A stretch of 64,000 nucleotides of DNA, from assembly GCA_019359675.1 (NCBI GenBank), contig JAHHGX010000076.1, forward strand, positions 62,001 through 126,000, written 5' to 3'. The stretch comes from Calothrix sp. FI2-JRJ7 (GTDB lineage: Bacteria; Cyanobacteriota; Cyanobacteriia; Cyanobacteriales; Nostocaceae). Positions 61,970-64,000 of the stretch are shown one piece after another; position 1 is the stretch's first letter, and each line of letters opens with the position of its first letter. The notes beneath the pieces are model-generated. The model was not told the DNA's origin and made no database searches. It worked only from the letters and a program-made list of their open reading frames with translations. A program made the translations under genes and the position numbers.

Positions 61970-62477
61970 CTAGCTCATACCTAAACTTGCTTTCCATTCT
62001 CTCAGAACTTTAGCGGATATGTGTTTACCACGCTGGTTGATTAATATATCAGCCATTGTTACAACTTCTACCGCTGTTTTGTGTCCAGTCTCTACCATCT
62101 CTTTTAACAATCGTAGTGTTCGCGTGTAGGCAATGCTGTATGCTTTACAAGTTTCTATAACTAACCCGTCATCGCTGGCACAAATTAATAACTGGTGACG
62201 AGCTATAGCAATTGTCGAACGGTCTGCAATGCTTAAAAGCGGCGCCCTCACAGCAAATTCTAAAAAACTAGCAAACATTTCCTCGCTCAGAAAGACTTAG
62301 AGGAGTTAAATATTGGTTAGCAGCTTCACGGGTGGGAAGTTAGAGTTGGTTTGAGTCTAGAAGTTCTTGGGAAATATACAATCGGCTGTAATGCTGTTGT
62401 AACCATTCCCACTCGTTGAGCCAACAGAAATCAATTAGTGCTGTAGCGTCAAGAATGGTTCCGTTAAGCGACTGCAT
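61970..62477 (-). pseudogene. PIN-domain toxin with a stop and a frameshift
   Basis: From ATG 62477 the frame gives TILDATALIDFCWLNEWEWL and RLYISQELLDSNQL, the acidic start of a PIN domain, then a TAA. It resumes as LPTREAANQYLTPLSLSERG, and after a frameshift near 62278 another frame gives LLSIADRSTIAIARHQ, LICASDDGLVIETCKAYSIA and RTLRLLKEMVETG, the PIN C-terminal core with its DD pair. The residues join into one domain if the two defects are repaired. It overlaps the upstream ImmA-like gene by 14 bp, a toxin-antitoxin arrangement. Confidence 0.75.
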
Positions 62478-63063
62478 AAACCTCAGTCTCTTGACGACGC
62501 ACCCGCAGTTGTTCCACGGTTATATTTAAAAGTTCGGCAGCCTTCATTTCAGAGATTTTACCTAGTTTAAGGGCATTCCAGATTAGGTATATAAATCTTT
62601 CATTCTCTGGAAATTCCTCTATTGTCAGTGCTGGGGGTAATTCAATTGAATCTTGTAGTTTGACGCCATGTTGTTTTTTGTAGATTCCATGTATTTTGGT
62701 TTTTTCTTTGGAATAATCAATAATTCCCATTTCTGCCAAACACTTCAAAATAACTAAGTAACTCACCCGAAAATGCCGTTCGAGTTTAACAATGTCTTGA
62801 GTGCGCGCGTATATCCGCTCAAATTCGGACTGGGGTACAAGTAAATGCGCTGCAAAATAATCAGCTACTTTGTCGCTCGCGTTTTGTTCTTCTTTTGTTT
62901 CTTTTATTACAAACATATCTTGGTACTCTACACGGTGAAAAATCAGGTGTCCAATCTCACGTGCTAAGGTAAATAACTGACGTTCAATCGTGACGTTATG
63001 AGTATTTACCAAAATGAAGGCGCCTTCAGTATCACTATAGCTACCTTTCGCATAGTCAAACAT
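62464..63063 (-). CDS. ImmA/IrrE-like metallopeptidase domain protein, truncated and probably inactive
   Basis: The 199 residues begin inside a COG2856-type protein: AFILVNTHNVTIERQLFTLA, then REIGHLIFH in place of the HExxH zinc site (first His is Arg), then ASDKVADYFAAHLLVPQSEF. The usual N-terminal XRE helix-turn-helix is missing. Family members act as antitoxins or repressor-cleaving proteases and pair with PIN toxins, as here. The lost His and N-terminus suggest decay, like its neighbour. Confidence 0.75.
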   Translation of the reverse strand: MFDYAKGSYSDTEGAFILVNTHNVTIERQLFTLAREIGHLIFHRVEYQDMFVIKETKEEQNASDKVADYFAAHLLVPQSEFERIYARTQDIVKLERHFRVSYLVILKCLAEMGIIDYSKEKTKIHGIYKKQHGVKLQDSIELPPALTIEEFPENERFIYLIWNALKLGKISEMKAAELLNITVEQLRVRRQETEVYAVA

Positions 63064-63163
63064 ATATTTCTATTACTCTGACTATCTGCTTAGTTTAAGT
63101 CAATATAGCATTTCTAGAAGATTTAAAAAAATACAAATGATGTATGAGTTTAATTCAAAATTT

Positions 63164-63252
63164 CTTGTGGAATGGGCATCCTTGCCCGTAAAGATTTCTT
63201 AGGCGCCGGATAGTAGAGATGTGCTGGGCGTAAGCGACGCCCACCCCACAAG
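63164..63252. repeat. CTTGTGG...CCACAAG element, copy 2
   Basis: Ends CTTGTGGAATG and CCCACCCCACAAG enclose GGGCATCCTTGCCC and GGGCGTAAGCGACGCCC hairpins and a GGCGCC site. It is the same layout as 46970-47064. Confidence 0.7.
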
Positions 63253-63292
63253 AAGGCCACCTACTTGGGTAGTGCGACTCGGAGCGGCGCCG

Positions 63293-64000
63293 TCAAGCTT
63301 GGGTTTGTAATGTAGCTAAATTATCCTCTGAAAGCGGAATACGACTGGGAAAGTGGAAAACAATTAAAGAAATTCTTTTAGAACTACGAGCAATTGCCTC
63401 AGTTGTAATTCCTAAGCTGGGTAGACCTGGGATAGTAGAATCACTGTTATGGGTTAGTATCAATAAATCATCGGGTTGCAAAATTTTTAAGATGCTGTTG
63501 GTGAATTTTCCCTGTATGCGCTGTATCGGAATGTCCAAAATAATTTCAGGAATTTCTATATCTTTTGAGCGTTTCCGAGGAGGGGATACTTGTAATAGTA
63601 GTACCGATGCTTTGAGTTCATTCGCTAAAATACGGGTCAGTGCTAAGGTACGTAGAAATGTGACTGAAGTTAAGTCTGTTTCGATAATTGGTAAAAGTAC
63701 TCGTTGAGTTGTCTCAATTGGATGGGTGAAGCGTGTAATCAATACTGGTATTGTAGTACGACGTACTACGTTATCAATGGCGCCGCCAAAAAAGTTATCC
63801 CGATATGTAGCAAAACCTTTCCAACCACAGATAATTAGATTGGCATTGCGCTCGAAGGCAGTTCGCAAAATTCCCTTTTCAATTGAGTCGTCCAACCGAC
63901 CAATAGCTTCAACGTTTGTCACTGCTGCATGGGCAATAGTTTCTGCTGCTGCTAGCAACTGCTGCTGTTGAATCTTTGTCTCACCTGAAATTTTTGGTTG
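63293..64000 (-). CDS. Universal-stress-protein domain protein (partial, runs off right edge)
   Basis: The reverse strand is open from the window end to 63293 (236 residues visible). It shows a USP-like half with KGILRTAFERNANLIICGWK and DNVVRRTTIPVLITR, then a second unit with RVLLPIIETDLTSVTFLRTL and DDLLILTHNS. Tandem USP domains of this type form the C-terminal cytosolic part of cyanobacterial cation:proton antiporters, so the missing N-terminus may be a transporter. That is inference, as the 5' end lies outside. Confidence 0.7.
   Translation of the reverse strand, partial: QPKISGETKIQQQQLLAAAETIAHAAVTNVEAIGRLDDSIEKGILRTAFERNANLIICGWKGFATYRDNFFGGAIDNVVRRTTIPVLITRFTHPIETTQRVLLPIIETDLTSVTFLRTLALTRILANELKASVLLLQVSPPRKRSKDIEIPEIILDIPIQRIQGKFTNSILKILQPDDLLILTHNSDSTIPGLPSLGITTEAIARSSKRISLIVFHFPSRIPLSEDNLATLQTQA

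Noticed and set aside
1-64000. tRNA, rRNA or tmRNA genes
   Set aside because: I scanned the intergenic regions and recognised no cloverleaf, TTCGAATC-type arm or rRNA sequence.

Overview
The window is chromosomal DNA from a filamentous, very probably heterocyst-forming cyanobacterium (Nostocales-type). The evidence is the cytochrome b6f genes petB and petD, the thylakoid-type processing protease CtpA, a four-TM pentapeptide protein matching HglK, and above all the block patB/cnfR - fdxB - coxB-coxA-coxC at 50.2-56.7 kb, which in Anabaena/Nostoc belongs to heterocyst differentiation, nitrogen fixation and heterocyst respiration. The DNA is AT-rich and saturated with the palindrome GGCGCC (about 120 copies counted by eye). 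I noticed no copy of the usual cyanobacterial HIP1 octamer GCGATCGC, so GGCGCC seems to take its place. I cannot name the genus.

Layout. 0-3 kb: a tandem duplication of a DUF4058 gene plus the tail of a site-2 protease gene, then the intact protease. 3-9 kb: a degenerate MBL-fold protein, ctpA divergent from petBD, an RsbW-like ATPase and a glycosyltransferase. 9-17 kb: small membrane or secreted proteins, the HglK-like protein, a beta-barrel protein and a 1292-aa double hybrid histidine kinase. 17-19.5 kb: a decayed island with a 158-bp tandem repeat, an SDR gene, a frameshifted DUF262 fragment and an IS4-type transposase remnant. 19.6-25 kb: an amino-acid export cluster (AraC regulator, LysE, AzlC, AzlD, MocR regulator), a DMT transporter and a DevB/DevA deletion remnant. 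25-39 kb: M28 peptidase, TauE-like exporter, a carbamoyltransferase remnant, galE, an MsbA-like ABC transporter, cob(I)alamin adenosyltransferase, a NarL-type regulator, two tandem TspO proteins, VanX-like dipeptidase, yidD, a phytol-kinase-like gene and a His/Asn/Gly/Tyr repeat protein. 39-44 kb: a complete NAD operon, pncB-nadD-nrtR-like-nadE. 45-47 kb: dnaK with its terminator. 47-50 kb: a toxin-antitoxin locus broken by a 40-bp duplication, an acetoacetate-decarboxylase-like gene and gene fragments. 50-57 kb: the heterocyst/nitrogen-fixation block. 57.4-61.6 kb: a vWA - PP2C - kinase/TPR triad (TerY-P type) that lacks GGCGCC over almost its whole length. 62-63 kb: a decayed PIN toxin next to an ImmA/IrrE-like protein. 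63.3 kb to the end: a universal-stress domain protein running off the right edge.

Two themes recur. Several short dispersed inverted-repeat families sit in the intergenic gaps and sometimes inside gene ends. There are also many decayed genes, and two of them (DevB/DevA and carbamoyltransferase) have kept their 5' and 3' ends around a clean internal deletion. The best candidates for unusual biology are the GGCGCC repeat and its 4-kb desert over the signalling triad, that triad itself, and the proline/glutamate-rich insert in the CoxB of the presumed heterocyst oxidase.
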